From the NCBI GenBank assembly GCA_021464245.1, contig JADCRB010000007.1, positions 1,032,150 through 1,096,149 on the forward strand: a stretch of 64,000 nucleotides of DNA, given 5' to 3'. Made by a program: the position numbers and the translations under genes. Below are positions 35,703 to 48,002 of this stretch, in pieces; position 1 is the stretch's first letter, and each line of letters begins with the position of its first letter. The stretch comes from Carallia brachiata (lineage: Eukaryota; Streptophyta; Magnoliopsida; Malpighiales; Rhizophoraceae). Under the pieces are notes generated by a model. That model made no database searches and had not been told where the DNA came from. It worked only from the letters and a program-made list of their open reading frames with translations.

Positions 35703-35770
35703 GGACATTAAGGTTGACTGGAAGTCAATCTTAATGATGACGCATACTGTTGTCGTTGGAAGACCATCAC
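35703..35770. repeat. Dispersed repeat containing TTGACTGGAAGTCA
   Basis: One of five related segments (here, about 36200-36245, 38950-39000, 40195-40250, 51960-52015) with the core ATTAA-GTTGACTGGAAGTCAGTCT. Some copies extend about 100 bp, for example sharing GAACCCATGTGA and GGCATATTAGTACT between 36140 and 51905. Confidence 0.7.
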
Positions 35771-35872
35771 TATCTATCGCTTGTTGCAAAAGCGAAACAC
35801 GGATTTAAATTGTAAATAAAGAAAACACGTTAAGTTATTGTGAAATTATTATATTAAGTGATATCAATTGTT

Positions 35873-36120
35873 GTAAATTAGCATTAGAATCTTTCATTTT
35901 TGCACCCAAGACGACTATTTTTGGCTTTTGCCCTTTCTTTTTCTCCTGTTCACTTTCCTTCCTATGTGGGACGGGATGGTAAGGACTTGTCATCTACCCA
36001 CGATTATTTCTATAAGACGACCTGTGGAAATGTTTCGGACGACAACAAACGACAGCTTGAAAATTGTTTTGAATGAGTGGAAAGGACCTGTGGAAATTTA
36101 TTGAAGTATTTGACAGGGCT
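35873..36120. repeat. RLP-flank repeat, copy 1
   Basis: Begins GCATTAGAATCTTTCATTTTTGC, continues with GTGGGACGGGATGGTAA and CACGATTATTTCTATAAGACGAC, then CTGTGGAAAT. Four more copies occur in the window (36462, 52655, 55137 and 63655). It lies about 1.2 kb upstream of the intact RLP. No coding capacity is conserved. Confidence 0.7.
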
Positions 36121-36461
36121 GTAAACAGTCCCGTAATCGTTGTGAACCCATGTGACACGTCAGCTACCCTAAGAACTGATTGGCAACCAGGCATATTAGT
36201 ACTCGTAAATAAAGGCATTAACGTTGACCAGAAGTCATTCTAAACAAATTTCAGACAGATAATATTATTGTTGTCATTTGAAAGACCAAATTAATCATGC
36301 ACACATAACTCAAATGAAGGTAGTACTAAAATAATTATATATTTTATTTAATAATATATAATAATTTATTTATTTTTTAATTTTAATTATTTAAACAACA
36401 TATAGTGCTTTGATCGTAATTTAATTTTACATAAACAATTTCCTTTAATATTTTCTATATT

Positions 36462-36730
36462 AAAATTGCATTAGGATCTTTCATTTTTGCAATGGTCGCT
36501 CACCTAAGACCACAATTTTCACCTTTTTTTTTTTTTTTCTGTTTACTTTTTTTTTTCTTTTTTCATTTCTGGCGGGATGGTTACAAGGAATTGTCATCTA
36601 CCCACAATTATTTCTGTAAAATGACATGTGGAAATATTTCTGATGACTGCAAACTACAGGTGGAATTATCTGGATGACTATATTACCCTGTATAATTAAT
36701 TCAAGTATTTGATAGGGACATTGACATGTA
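36462..36730. repeat. RLP-flank repeat, copy 2
   Basis: GCATTAGGATCTTTCATTTTTGC, then GGCGGGATGGTTACAAGGA, CCCACAATTATTTCTGTAAA and ATGACATGTGGAAATATTTC. It lies about 590 bp from copy 1 in the same orientation and matches copies 4 and 5 better than copy 1. Confidence 0.75.
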
Positions 36731-39700
36731 TTGGGTTACCGTTATCTGGATAATGATAGAAATGATCGACAATTCTGTTAATGAGTGAAAATGATCGAGA
36801 GCCTCCAGTGACACGACAAACGGAGAAATAGATAATAAACTGTCATATGGACAATTGGAAAACAAGGAATGTTTTTTTTTTGTTCTTGGTTCGGGGAAAA
36901 ACAAGGAATTTGAAGAAACAGAAAAAAATACACTTGATTGAAATTTTCGAAAACGTTGTATGGACATAGAATAACACTCGATGAATGAAAATAGGAAAAA
37001 AAAAAATGAGATTATATTGTTAATTGTATACTCAAAATTTTTGCTTTTCTTAAAGAAATTTTTAATTTAACTTAGTTCTTTTTAGTAAGTATAACTTACT
37101 TATAATTTTACACTATAAAATAAATTAGGTTTACTTAAAATAAATAAAATAAAAAAATAAATCATGTGATGTTAGACAATAAGTAAATTTTATCATTATT
37201 TGTCTACCAAAATAAAAAATTCTGAAAATCGTCCCAAACTAAGAGCGAAACTTATACGAGCTATTGGTATCAGATAGTATTAGATAAGCTTTATTTGTTT
37301 TTTTAATCCTTCTTGTATCTAATCTATAGGTTGTTACGGATTCAAATTGTTCTCATCCTTATATATTCTGTAACTATTCCAGGCTTGTATGCCTATATGA
37401 GGACGACTGATGTATCTTGTATGATAATGACAAATTCTATTTCCTTTTCACAACTCTTTCAGGTGGCACTTTCTGGTCTAAATAGGTGTTTCAAGGGTAA
37501 ATTATGGTGAGACCAAAGTCTGGATTTGTTCAATAAAAAACTAAAGAAACATGTTTAAGTCTCAAAGGATAAAGAAATGTGATTCGCAATTTTCTTTTAC
37601 TTGTAATATAGTAAACCACAAAAAAAAAAATCAATCGAATTAAACCCTTTTTTTTTTTTTGAACCGAATGAGAAGGCTTGCATTAACTCGAGTAATCAGC
37701 AATTAAATTAAACTGTTAGTTAAAGTCAAAGAATTACTCAGATATTCCTACACGTTCTCTTGTGCCTTAAACCATAAACCAATTAACATATAGAAATTTA
37801 CAATTAAAAATGACGAAAGATTATTTAAAATAAGACCACTTAATCGTGAATGTTGCTGTCTAGTTAGAGAATTAGCAATCATCTGAAATATTTTATAGGA
37901 AGAATATGTACACATGAGAACAATTGGCATAGAGTGCCAACACGGGGACACATTTTCCACCAATATTTTCAGTTCATAATGATACTAAGTCGCATTTAAT
38001 TTCAGTTAATTTGCACATAAAGGATTTGTATAAATAAAATTTTGCAACAATTACACAACTTACATATTTAAAAGAGGAATAAGAGTATATGGGAACTTTT
38101 CCCATCCTTTCTCACAAGCTATATATAAGAACAATAGTTAATGAACTTTCGACAGCATTTAACTTTTTCTCTAAGTGATTTCTCTCTTACTGAATATAAA
38201 TGATAAACCTATATGGTCTATTTATAGTTGATACTCCTAATTATACTTAAAAATAAATGTTATCTACTAATGATTTCTATCATAACTAAAAATCTTTATT
38301 TTTCCACGATCTCATCTATGATTCGATTTTGATAAGTCTTATATCCTACAATCATTAATCATTTGATCTCGATAAGTTTTATTTTCTTATGATCCTTAGC
38401 TATGCACAATCTGATAAGTATTATCTCGATAATTGGCCAACAAAATAGAGCTATACCTACACGTCCTCACGTTCCACATGTTGCAAGACACTTGGTACCA
38501 AGCAGTGTCTTGTAGTGTCATGCAAACTTGACCAATGCCTAACCTTGTGTTTGGGGTCTCTTGGCCAAAACTCATGACTCATCTGATGGAATTCACGAAC
38601 ATGTGGCCTATCATCCCCTATCCAAAGTTTCGCTCCACCTTGAGACCCATGTGCTTATGCTGAAATTTCTCAGCTTTCACTTTACCTTAAAAAGTGCCCC
38701 GCCACTTCAAACGAAGTCTCATACTGGCGTAAGGTACCACCAATTCTAGTATGTTAAGTGTTCAAGGGATTAACACCAACTATATATTTTTTTTCTTGCT
38801 TTTTTGAAGTTTTTTTAAAATATTTTTTTAAATTAAAATTTAAATATACTTAATATTATTTTAAATATTATTGATGTTGCCTTAAAATTTTATTTTATTG
38901 AATTTTTTTCATTGAGTTGACGTCACCACGACGTCATTACTTGTAAACAAAAGGGATTAACGTTGCGAGGAAGTCAGTCTAGATCAAGCGCGTTTTGTAT
39001 GCTATACATATTAGTCATACTATTTCACCATATAGACTATTAAAATATAACTAATATTTAAAAAATATAAAATAATAAAAATAAATGCATATTAATATTT
39101 ATTTTATTTTTATATAAAATATCAATATAATTATATTAAATTAATAATTCACTGTGCTTTTATAATTTGCATGGTGAAATCACTTAGAAAAATCCTATGG
39201 TGGACAAACTTTTCCGGTCTAGATAATGACACACACTGTTGTTATTGGAAGACTCCTTATCCGGATTTTCCTCCTTTTAGGCCGCTCATCAATGCATTGG
39301 GCCAATTTTTGCGGATGTAAAATGGGAGATCAAAAAAATTATTTGAGATAATAATTTAGTGATAATTCAGTATATTTTAATATTAAGAGACTTATATTTG
39401 AATCTTGGCGTTCAGACTCTCCTCATGCATGCTAGGTTTCCCTTTGTGGTGTAATATGTGGGGTACAAAATAAGTTCTAAATTGGAAAATTGCTGTAATT
39501 TTCAATAGTAAAGTATCGTTCGGTTTTATTAGTACTCAAATAGTAGGTTTGTTCATATGTGAATGGTTAAATAAAGTGTTTAAATAAGGTTACTCTGACA
39601 TTAATTCGTAAATACGATGACCAACATATTTGTATTACATTTTTTTTTTTGATACAAAAGAGAGATCATTAAATTAAAGATGGAAAATGCAATCTTAGTA

Positions 39701-41850
39701 TTTCGTTTCCCTAAAAGATTATAAATTTAGTTCAGGCTTATATTCACATTAAATTGTTAGCTAAAGTCAAAAAATTACTCACATATTCCTACGCGTTCTC
39801 TTGCGCCTAAATTCGTTGAGCTTAATCCATAAACAAAACATAAATTCTTCAACTTATAAGAATTCACAATTAAAAATAACAAAAAAATTTATTTAAGATA
39901 ATGCCTCTTAATCGTGTATATTGCTATCTAGTAAGGGGAATTAGTATTCATCTGAATATTTTACACGAAGAATTGTACCATAAGAACTATTGGCACTCGG
40001 GGCAGATGCGTCCCTTTTTGTTTTTCACCTTTTTTGAGTTTTTTATTTTTTTTTTAAATTTAGACTTTAAATATATTTAAGATTATTTTAAATATATTTA
40101 ATATTATTTTAAAATTAATTTGTTTTTTAAAAAATTATTTTAATCGGAGTGTGGTCGTCGGCGCGACAAACATACTATCACTGGTAAACAAAGGGGATTA
40201 ATGTTGACTGGAAGTCAGTCTAGATAGTGACACGCACTTGTCATTCGAAGGCTCCCACTAGTGTCCGGATTTTCCTCTTTCTACACCACTCATCAATGCA
40301 TTGGGCCAACTGTCGTGAATTTAAAATTGGATACTAGTAAAATAGAAAATGAAATCTCAAATTTTTTTTGAATTTTATTACTTAATTATATAATTTATGC
40401 TACATAAAAAATACATAATAAAAAAAATATATATATATAATTTAAATTTAATATATTTTTTATAATTTAATAATTAAATTTTTATATATTAATTTTATAT
40501 TTATTATTACTTATTTAAATAACTTTTCTTTTGTTTTTTACTTAAAAAAAACTATAAAGTTAGTTCAGGCTTGTCAAAAGAATCGGCCATGTATATTCAA
40601 GGTCGGATGTTCAGACGCAAAAGTCTACACAAAGCTTGTACACTTAATTTTAGAAAAAACCTATTTTGCCTGTGATTTTATGGTGCTCTAAGTAGCCATT
40701 ACAAAATTATATGACGTAATATTGAAATTATAAAAAAATTATATGACGTATTGAAGAAAATTATACAATTAATATAATTAGTCATTAAATTTTTTTTAAT
40801 TTTTATTAATTAATTATACGTCATATAATTTTCTTTAAAACGTCGTATAATTTTCTTATAATTTCTTTATTATGTCGTATAATTTTTTTTATTGCGTCAT
40901 ATATAACAGTTATTTGGTAACTCTCTAAAAAACAGTCACTTAGCCGTGTCCTTAATTTTAATCTTGGATAATTTATATTTTATAGTGAGAGTTTATGGTA
41001 TATTTATACTTGGCAATAATGACTTCTAAAACTAACATAAAATGCTGTACGTAGCGAGTGCAATATCAAAAAAACACTGTCTGTTAATGTACCCTTAGTA
41101 GAAGTTAGTAGAAGTTAGTTTATAGGTACTTGTTATTTTTTTTTTAGTAAGTAAAATATATTTATAATTTTATACTATATAAATTTATTTTTTTATATTT
41201 TTATTTCAAATAAAATCTACTTATTGTATGATATAATACAATGAATAAGTTATATTTATTAAAAAATGAGAGTTAAATTAAAAATTTTCTAATTTTTATT
41301 ACAAAAATACTATAATAATTAGTCTAAAGTACCCAAAATATCTTTTCACCTGATCAAACGAAAATATAACCATATGCCACCTGAAACATCCCAGAATTGG
41401 ACAAAATAATCATAAAAATAAAAAAAGTGTCTCCTAACGGTTATATTCAATCTGCCATCTTATAAGAGCACACAAAACAAAAGGCCAAAAAATGGCAGGA
41501 GAAGGAAATGATGCAAAACAAAAAAATTTATAAATTGTTAATAATTTTGAGTGAAATGACCAAAAAAAAGGGCAGAAACACGAGGGATTTGAGTGAGAGT
41601 TCGAAGAGGAGAGAGAGAATTTAGAGATAGGGAGCAGACTTTACAGTGTAAAATGAAAAAGATAGGGTTTCATAGCTTTCAATTTTATTAATATAAGAGG
41701 GCACGAGAGTTTTTTCACAACATTCATTCATTTTGACTAACGATAGCTCAGTAAGACAGTCTTTTTTGTTAATTTTGTAAATTGTAGGTGCAAAATGTAA
41801 ATATATACCTTAAATCCACATTATAAAATATAAATTACCCTTATAACCTT
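36730..41850. other. Repeat-rich intergenic DNA between RLP copies
   Basis: No gene supported. A block at about 37690-37960 is repeated at about 39755-40015 (shared phrases AAATT-TTAGCTAAAGTC or TTAGTTAAAGTC, and ATTACTCA-ATATTCCTAC). The following block 38770-39300 matches 40015-40335, sharing CATCAATGCATTGGGCCAA near 39288 and 40298. The first block carries about 800 bp extra (37965-38760), possibly a decayed LTR element. Imperfect inverted repeats built on TTATATGACGTA lie at 40705-40905. Confidence 0.6.
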
Positions 41851-41917
41851 CTTCCCAGCTGGGTGGCATGCCGTGAATATTATATGGTTGTGGGATAAGT
41901 GCAGATGCACCAGATCG
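41850..41917 (-). pseudogene. Tiny LRR-gene shard
   Basis: The plus-strand text CCCAGCTGGGT, GGCATGCCGTGAAT and GGGATAAGT-CAG matches the intact RLP around 33118-33180 (CCCAACTGGGT, ATGCCATGAAT, GGATAAGTCTAG). About 65 bp of degenerate RLP sequence survive, cut off by an ATT microsatellite. Confidence 0.55.
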
Positions 41918-41950
<33 letters not shown>

Positions 41951-41951
41951 T
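41918..41951. repeat. (TTA)n microsatellite
   Basis: About 11 trinucleotide units, directly abutting the LRR shard. Confidence 0.9.
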
Positions 41952-43254
41952 CTTTGGTGAATAGAGAAAATAACACTAAATAAGAAAAAGAGCTAATAAA
42001 ACACTAATTTTTTTTTAACAATAATAAAAGACTAATTAGGAACACCGTGGAATAGCAACGGCTTTCATATGCACTTGAAGCAAAGCATTCAATCTGAGGA
42101 GGTGAGTCCGAGACTATGATAGCGTTCATGCAGGTAGATCCAAAATTAGTCAAATTTCTGCATAAGAATTCCCTTCCCTTATTTATGCTTGGGTGGATTC
42201 CAATCTTGTTGTCGTAGATGGCGTCATTTGGCTTATATTTTGACGATACAGGTCATGCTCCCACCCACTTGATGTAATCTTGTGGTAGCAAGTGATTCAA
42301 TTATAATTTTGAGAAAGTCCTTAGCCCATGCAGGATGTAGAGCCATGCAAATAGCTCATAGCTTGGATATCTTGGCGTAGTTCGTAGCTCTGATATTATG
42401 TTGTAAATTTGGCATATGAAGAATGCACAAGCTTGTATTGTGCTCTTTATTTTTTTTTAAGGTTTCAAATTTAATTTCTATTTATTCGAACTCTGAGTTT
42501 TGAGATTGACCTCCCACTATATAAAAACAAGAGCAAGTAACAATATAATAAGTCATTAACTCTACTTCTTATTCTAAACTTATAGGCTCGAATTATAGAT
42601 CTTGGGTCTCCTCATATATGTTGCTTGAACTCTTCACTTATTATCAATGCGGGAGATTTTGCTTTCGCATCTGAGACTCATTACTTGCAGTTTCAAAGTT
42701 GGTCAAGGCAAGCTCAGTCACATCATCTGTTTCAACTTTTATTAATTTGGGTATGTTATTTAATGAATTATTTGTATGAAATTATTCAATTTTAAAATCC
42801 AAAAGGAAAGTTCAATAATGATGTTCTTATTTAATTACTGGATCCTTAGGTTTTGTTTCTTGTTTCCGTAATCATGTCACGCCCACTTAGTGAGTTTATA
42901 ATTTATGGTGCTTCATTCAGTTGGTAAAAAATTTTGCTTTCATGTGCTTAATACCTCAAAGACGGCGCTGGCCGGAATGTCAAAACACCTTCATGCTCCC
43001 GATGACATTTAAATACTGCTATTGATCGTTTGAACGATCAAATAGCATGCCGGGAACAAGATATGGATGAATTAGGGAGCCAATTGCAGGACACCCTTGT
43101 TGAATATCTAGTTCGAGTTAAAAAGAAAAAAAAGAAAGGGAATTTTTGAAGAGTCTAACATTGTGTTTGGAAGAGGGAGAGGTAAGAAGGAAAAAAAAAG
43201 GAACTAGAAAAAAAAAAGGATTAATGCTTGTGTTTAAAAAATATTTTTAGGGAG
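41952..43254. other. Intergenic DNA with possible LTR-element and gene remnants
   Basis: Near 42387-42410, GCTCTGATATTATGTTGTAA resembles a reverse-strand tRNA-Met primer site followed by an LTR edge (TGTTG), suggesting a decayed copia element. At about 43012-43125 the plus strand reads as a charged helical peptide (RLNDQIACREQDMDELGSQL), possibly a fragment of a coiled-coil gene. Neither can be proved from sequence alone. Confidence 0.35.
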
Positions 43255-44862
43255 AGAAAAAGGAATAGATGACTGTTACAGTAACAGCAATAAATCCTGA
43301 AAAACATGTCTCAAGAAATTACAATTCAATTTCTATGCCTCCCATTTCTGTTCTTTGGCCTTTTATGTGGGCTAGCCCTTAAAATTTACTTAAATTATTC
43401 ATATCTCCGCATAACTACGACGTGCACGATCATCAACCCAATCAATAGCCCGCTGACATACCTTATCACAACTGGTCTCAGTTGAGCTTCCAAATGAAAG
43501 TTCGATAGATGGATGCATGTAAGCCAATCGACTTGCATTTGCTACCTTCATCGCATTCCAATTGAGGAATAATTAAGTTGGCAATTGACCTGAAAAATTG
43601 TTTTAAGAGAGGTCAATTATTGGCATGTGAGGGAAACCAGATTCTGAGTCAATATCACCGAGCATGCCATTAAATCTATTGGACCGTAGAAATAGAATCT
43701 TCAACCGCTGAAGTGCTGCCAACCGAGAGGGGAAAACATGTTTATTTGGTTGTTTCCAAGGTCTACATTCTCGATCTTTGCACAATTCGCATCCTAAATT
43801 CAACATCTCAAGCGAAGCACTTAAAGTCTCCAAACAATGAGTAAGCAAGCCATGACAGGGAATACACGTTCAAAATCTCAAAAGGATTTCCCCAAGGTCC
43901 AAGTAAACAAGCTCTATGAGATTTCCAAATGAAGCAGGAATTTATCCAGAGAAGTTGCTATTTTTAGTATTAAAATATTGCAAGGAACGGATGTTTTCAA
44001 AGGAGGTTGGTAGCTTTCCCTTGAAACTTGTTGTGTTAAATTTGGGTAAATAACCACTCAGATTCCTATTCCATTGCACATCAAAATATTGTAGATTTGG
44101 AAGTTGGAAAACAGCTGGAGGAAAATCATCGTACAATTCACAATATGCTAAAGAAAGTGATATTAAAGAGGATAAGTTGGCCAAGGAAGCAGGCACATGG
44201 ATTTATGTATATGCCACCGAGATGAAGAACTTCTAGGCTAGTCAGGTTCTGCAATAACATTCGAAAATCAGTCATCTTAGGCACCAATGGAAGAGAAATC
44301 AAGGGATAAATCAAGAGAAGCCAACTTAGACAAGTTTGAAATATCTGATGGGACTGAGCTAGAAAATGCAGAAATGGAAAGGTTAAGATAGACTAGCTTA
44401 GAAAGATGGCCAAAATATGATGGTATTTCTGACTGATTAAACATGGATTTGAAAACCGGACCGGACCGGCCGGTTCAACCGGAAAAACCGGGAACCGGTC
44501 CTAGGTCCGGTCCGGTTCAAGTCTAAAAATGGAATTCGGACCGAACCGGAAAAAACCGGTCAAGAACCGGGAAAACCGGGAAAACCGGGACCGGTTGAAT
44601 GTTCATTTCATCAATGATTGTCAGCAAGATTGAGCTCGCGAAGAAGAACGAGATGGAAGAGACTACAGGTGGAGTTGATGGAACCATGGACAAAACTGCT
44701 ACTAAGGTCCAAACCAATCACATTACCGGTGCTATTATCACGCTCAACACCATCCCTAGTGTAGCAGTCACCATGTCTATCTTGAAGCTTCCAAGATTCG
44801 ATCTTTGGATAGGTAGAAAGGCTGCTAGAGGTAGAGTTGCTTATTATGAAGCTTCTATGTGA
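43255..44862 (-). pseudogene. RLP pseudogene with internal deletions and an insertion
   Basis: Aligns in pieces to the intact RLP. The 3' flank and membrane end (43255-43480) are followed by a jump, then LRRs (43500-43848). A large deletion near 43850 removes roughly 230 codons, then middle LRRs follow (43860-44445) with a smaller loss near 44030. A 172-bp CCGG-rich insertion comes next (44442-44613), then N-terminal LRRs (44614-44862). Homology stops at about 44860, so the signal peptide and start are gone. Remaining open frames of 60-90 codons (43603-43848, 43942-44196) keep LRR sequence such as NRNLSGYLPKF. It cannot encode a receptor. Confidence 0.9.
44442..44613. mobile_element. CCGG-rich insertion inside the RLP pseudogene
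   Basis: About 172 bp packed with ACCGG, CCGGTT and AACCGG in both orientations interrupt sequence that is continuous in both other RLP copies (GATTAAA joined to TGATTGT). The composition is far more GC-rich than the surroundings and partly self-complementary. I recall similar AACCGG-rich short repeats in other plants but cannot name a family. No clear target duplication is seen. Confidence 0.65.
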
Positions 44863-44879
44863 GTTTCCATAAGGTTTTA

Positions 44880-46150
44880 TGACATTTGATTTTTAAGATT
44901 TTTATGACAATTTTTGTAGGGATATCTACGGTAATTTATGAATGCAATCTTTATAATCATAAATATTAAGGATGACAAAGAAAGTTAAGATACTAATTGC
45001 CTAAGATTTTGGGGCATTGAACTTAATTATATTCATTAATCTTCTTTTATTACCATTCATGATATATAATTTTTTTTTCATTTCCTATGAAGCTTTTACT
45101 ATAAATAAGCGGAAGTTTCTCTCATCTTCCCAAATAAACTATTGAAATAAGATTTGTGGCATTTAACTTAATCATATCTTTTTTTTTTTTTTTTTATCAT
45201 TTATGATTATTTTATGATTTATCATTCATGTTTTGCTAAAAATAAGGAAAGCAGACGAAAGAATATTTTCTCTAATCTTTCTAAACATTCAATTTTTGAG
45301 GTTTTTACGAAAATTTTTGTACGGATGTATATTTATCGTAATTTTTCAATGGAATCTTTAAAATCATAAATATTGAGGAAGAAAGCACATGAACAAATTA
45401 ATTGTGCAAGATTTTATGACATTTAACTAGTTACATCCATTTATTTTTTTAATAATTTATGATAATTTTTCATTTCTTATCAATATTTTGCTACAAATAA
45501 GGAAAAGTTTAAAGAAAAAAAAAATCTTTCAAAAAATGACATAAGATTTTATGGCATTTAACTCAATTATATCTATTTATATTTTTTTATCATTTATGAT
45601 AATTTTTCATTTATCATTTATGTTTTGCTATAAATAAGAAGGAATAGGGAAAAAGTTTCTCTTAGCTTTGCAAAAATTTAATTTTCAAGATTTTAGTGGA
45701 AATTTATATATAGATATTTATGGTAATTTTTTAATTTAATCTTTAAAATCATAAATATTAAAGAAGAAATAACATGAGCAAATTAATTGTGCAAAATTTT
45801 ATAACATTTTTTTTAAAGGGTTTGTTATAGACAGTCAGTTCTTACTTTTTCTTTTATCGAAAATCAATATATCAACACTTCTTAATAGTAAATTAGTAAT
45901 ATATTTAATTTTTAATTTTTTAAAAAATTAATCAACACATATGAGCGGCTGAAAAAAAAAACTGTAGCTATCAAAATCATTTTCTTAATTACATCCATTT
46001 ACATTTTTTCATTACCATTTATCAAAATAATTTTTTATTTCTTATTAATGTTTTGTTACAAATAAAAAAAAACTGAGACAAAATTTTCTTTTTACTTCTC
46101 AAATATACTATTGAAATTATGCGATAAGATTTTATAGCATTTGATTTCTA
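44880..46150. repeat. Degenerate tandem array, AT-rich, several partial units
   Basis: A theme recurs near 45010, 45150, 45415, 45550 and 46135: AAGATTTTATGGCATTTAACT, then ATTATATC-ATTTAT, ATTTATGATAATTTTTCATTTCTTATC, TTTTGCTA-AAATAAG, and sometimes AATCTTTAAAATCATAAATATT. Full spacing is about 390 bp, with shorter partial units between. No ORF. It looks like an old minisatellite-like array. Confidence 0.6.
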
Positions 46151-46804
46151 TACCATTTTTTTTTCATTTTAAATATACTATTTTCCAGCTCCTGGTCTTC
46201 CCACATTCATGTTTCTCTCTTCCTTTTATATATATTCGGTACGATACAAGATTGTTGCCTCCTTCTGCTCAGGTATTGCACTCCAATTTGTTCATGCGTC
46301 CTTGTTTCTTTGATGAATATTTTTTAGTTTTGTTCCGTTTGGTGGTTAGAGTTTTATGGGTTATATGGTTCGCCACCATTGAAGTCTTCCCTGAAAGCTT
46401 GAATCTTTATTGAAATTTAGCATAAACACTCACAAAATAGCAGCTTCTTTTTTATTCTCTCTGTGTTTTTGCATGGCCTTACCATTCTAGCTAACCCTCT
46501 TAAGAGGGGTTTTATGGTTCTCCGCCATCCATTAAAGTTTTTGCTAAAAGCTTAGATCTTTGTTTCAGTGAATGTTCATATGATGAAATTGATGGGCAAC
46601 AGTATACAATACATGTTTCTTGTCTACAATTCCTTCCAGATACAGTTTTTGTTTTTTTCTTTTTCTTATTTTACGTGAGCTCTATTTCTGAGAATTTGAG
46701 TAGTATCTAATAATAATAATAATAAAATTGTACCAAAATAATAATAAAAATAATAAATAATGATCTGTTTGTGTTCCTGTGGGAGGATATGATCGAGTGG
46801 CAAA

Positions 46805-47074
46805 ATGAGTAGCGAGGACGACGACATTAGTAAGTTGCCAGATGAAATTCTTTGTTTGATTATCTCCCGCTTGACACTGAGGGATGCTGCCAGAACACGC
46901 GTGTTATCACATAGATGGAGACATCTCCGGCCATCCCATTCTAACCTCAACTTCGATTGGCCTAACATGTTCCTGACCAGAGAAAACCTCCAGTTCTCTG
47001 ACAGTTCCCAACAAACTTGTACTTGTGCAAAATACAAGGAGAAGTTTGTAAGAGGGATTAGTATGAGTCGTTAA
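46805..47074 (+). pseudogene. F-box (FBD/LRR type) gene fragment
   Basis: 89 codons starting with MSSEDDDISKLPDEILCL and the F-box core RLTLRDAARTRVLSHRWRHL, typical of the plant F-box/LRR/FBD family, where it binds SKP1 in SCF ubiquitin ligases. The match ends after KEKFVR, where family members would continue for 300 or more residues; no LRR or FBD exons are found downstream. A SINE-like sequence begins about 40 bp later. It is probably a truncated relic, though a GTAAGAG after the break could be a splice donor leading to exons I cannot see. Confidence 0.7.
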
Positions 47075-47099
47075 TTAACAGTGCACACTCACGGCAATC

Positions 47100-47215
47100 T
47101 GGAGCGTTGGGAAGGCATTGCTTCCAACGTAGCTATTAGGACTTGAACTCGGGTTTGACGTGGAGAAAATATGTCGAATTACCACTAAACTATCACTTCA
47201 TGTGGTCTTAGTGCA
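47100..47215 (-). repeat. SINE-like tRNA-derived repeat, reverse strand
   Basis: On the minus strand, box A-like GTTTAGTGGTAATTCGAC is followed by box B-like CGAGTTCAAGTCC about 40 nt on. It has the same layout as the candidates near 2.37 and 6.78 kb. It lies directly after the F-box fragment. Confidence 0.4.
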
Positions 47216-48002
47216 TTATCACAGTGGTGGTAAATTTGTAGAAATTTAATGCGTTATCTCAATTGGTGTTAAAGGCATAAATGTGGAACCAAAGTCTCCT
47301 CTCATCTCCCATAACAAGAGAATCCGCATCCATTTAACAAAAATTAACATTATTGATCTTATGACCGTCTCTATGCCATGTCAATATGCCAATCCAAGCC
47401 CCCCTTCACTTCCACCCGACGTTGCCAGCTTATATATTGGAATTATTAGCTTGGATTTACAAAGTTGGAGATGCCTGCTATGGCCCAAACCAAAACAGTT
47501 GGTGGGAGGATGGATTTTATTGATCAAGAGCGGTCGTATGGTTGAGAAATAATCCCCGGGCCCAAAATGTCCGGATTAATTGGGAATTTGGACATGATTT
47601 TGCAAGCATGATGTAAATGCCATGAGGGTTTAATTTGACTCGGGTAGCATTTGGAGTAAACCTCTATTTTTTTTTGTTTTCTTTTTTTTTATTTTTATTT
47701 TTGGGGTGTCATTTATTTTTGATTGAATGGCTGGCATAATGGCTTTTAGTTGGTTAAGAAATTAAGTTCTTAGTTGGTTGCTTGGCTTTTATTGAAAAAG
47801 TAGCTAATATATATTCTTAAGCAAATGCAATCACAAATTTTTTTTATATGTTTTCCTCAGACAATTATAAATTTAATTCAAGTTTATACAATTAACTATA
47901 ACCTTTCTTTCTAAATTAAACTACAGAGAGACATAGCAATGATGACTATTACAATAACATATGAAAGGGCAACCAATACTTTTTGCCTCTGAAAATTCCA
48001 AT
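47216..48002. other. Duplicated RLP downstream flank
   Basis: 47462-47960 matches 30188-31690 in pieces, in the same order and orientation, with about 400 bp and about 500 bp of the first copy missing here. No gene is supported. Confidence 0.7.
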
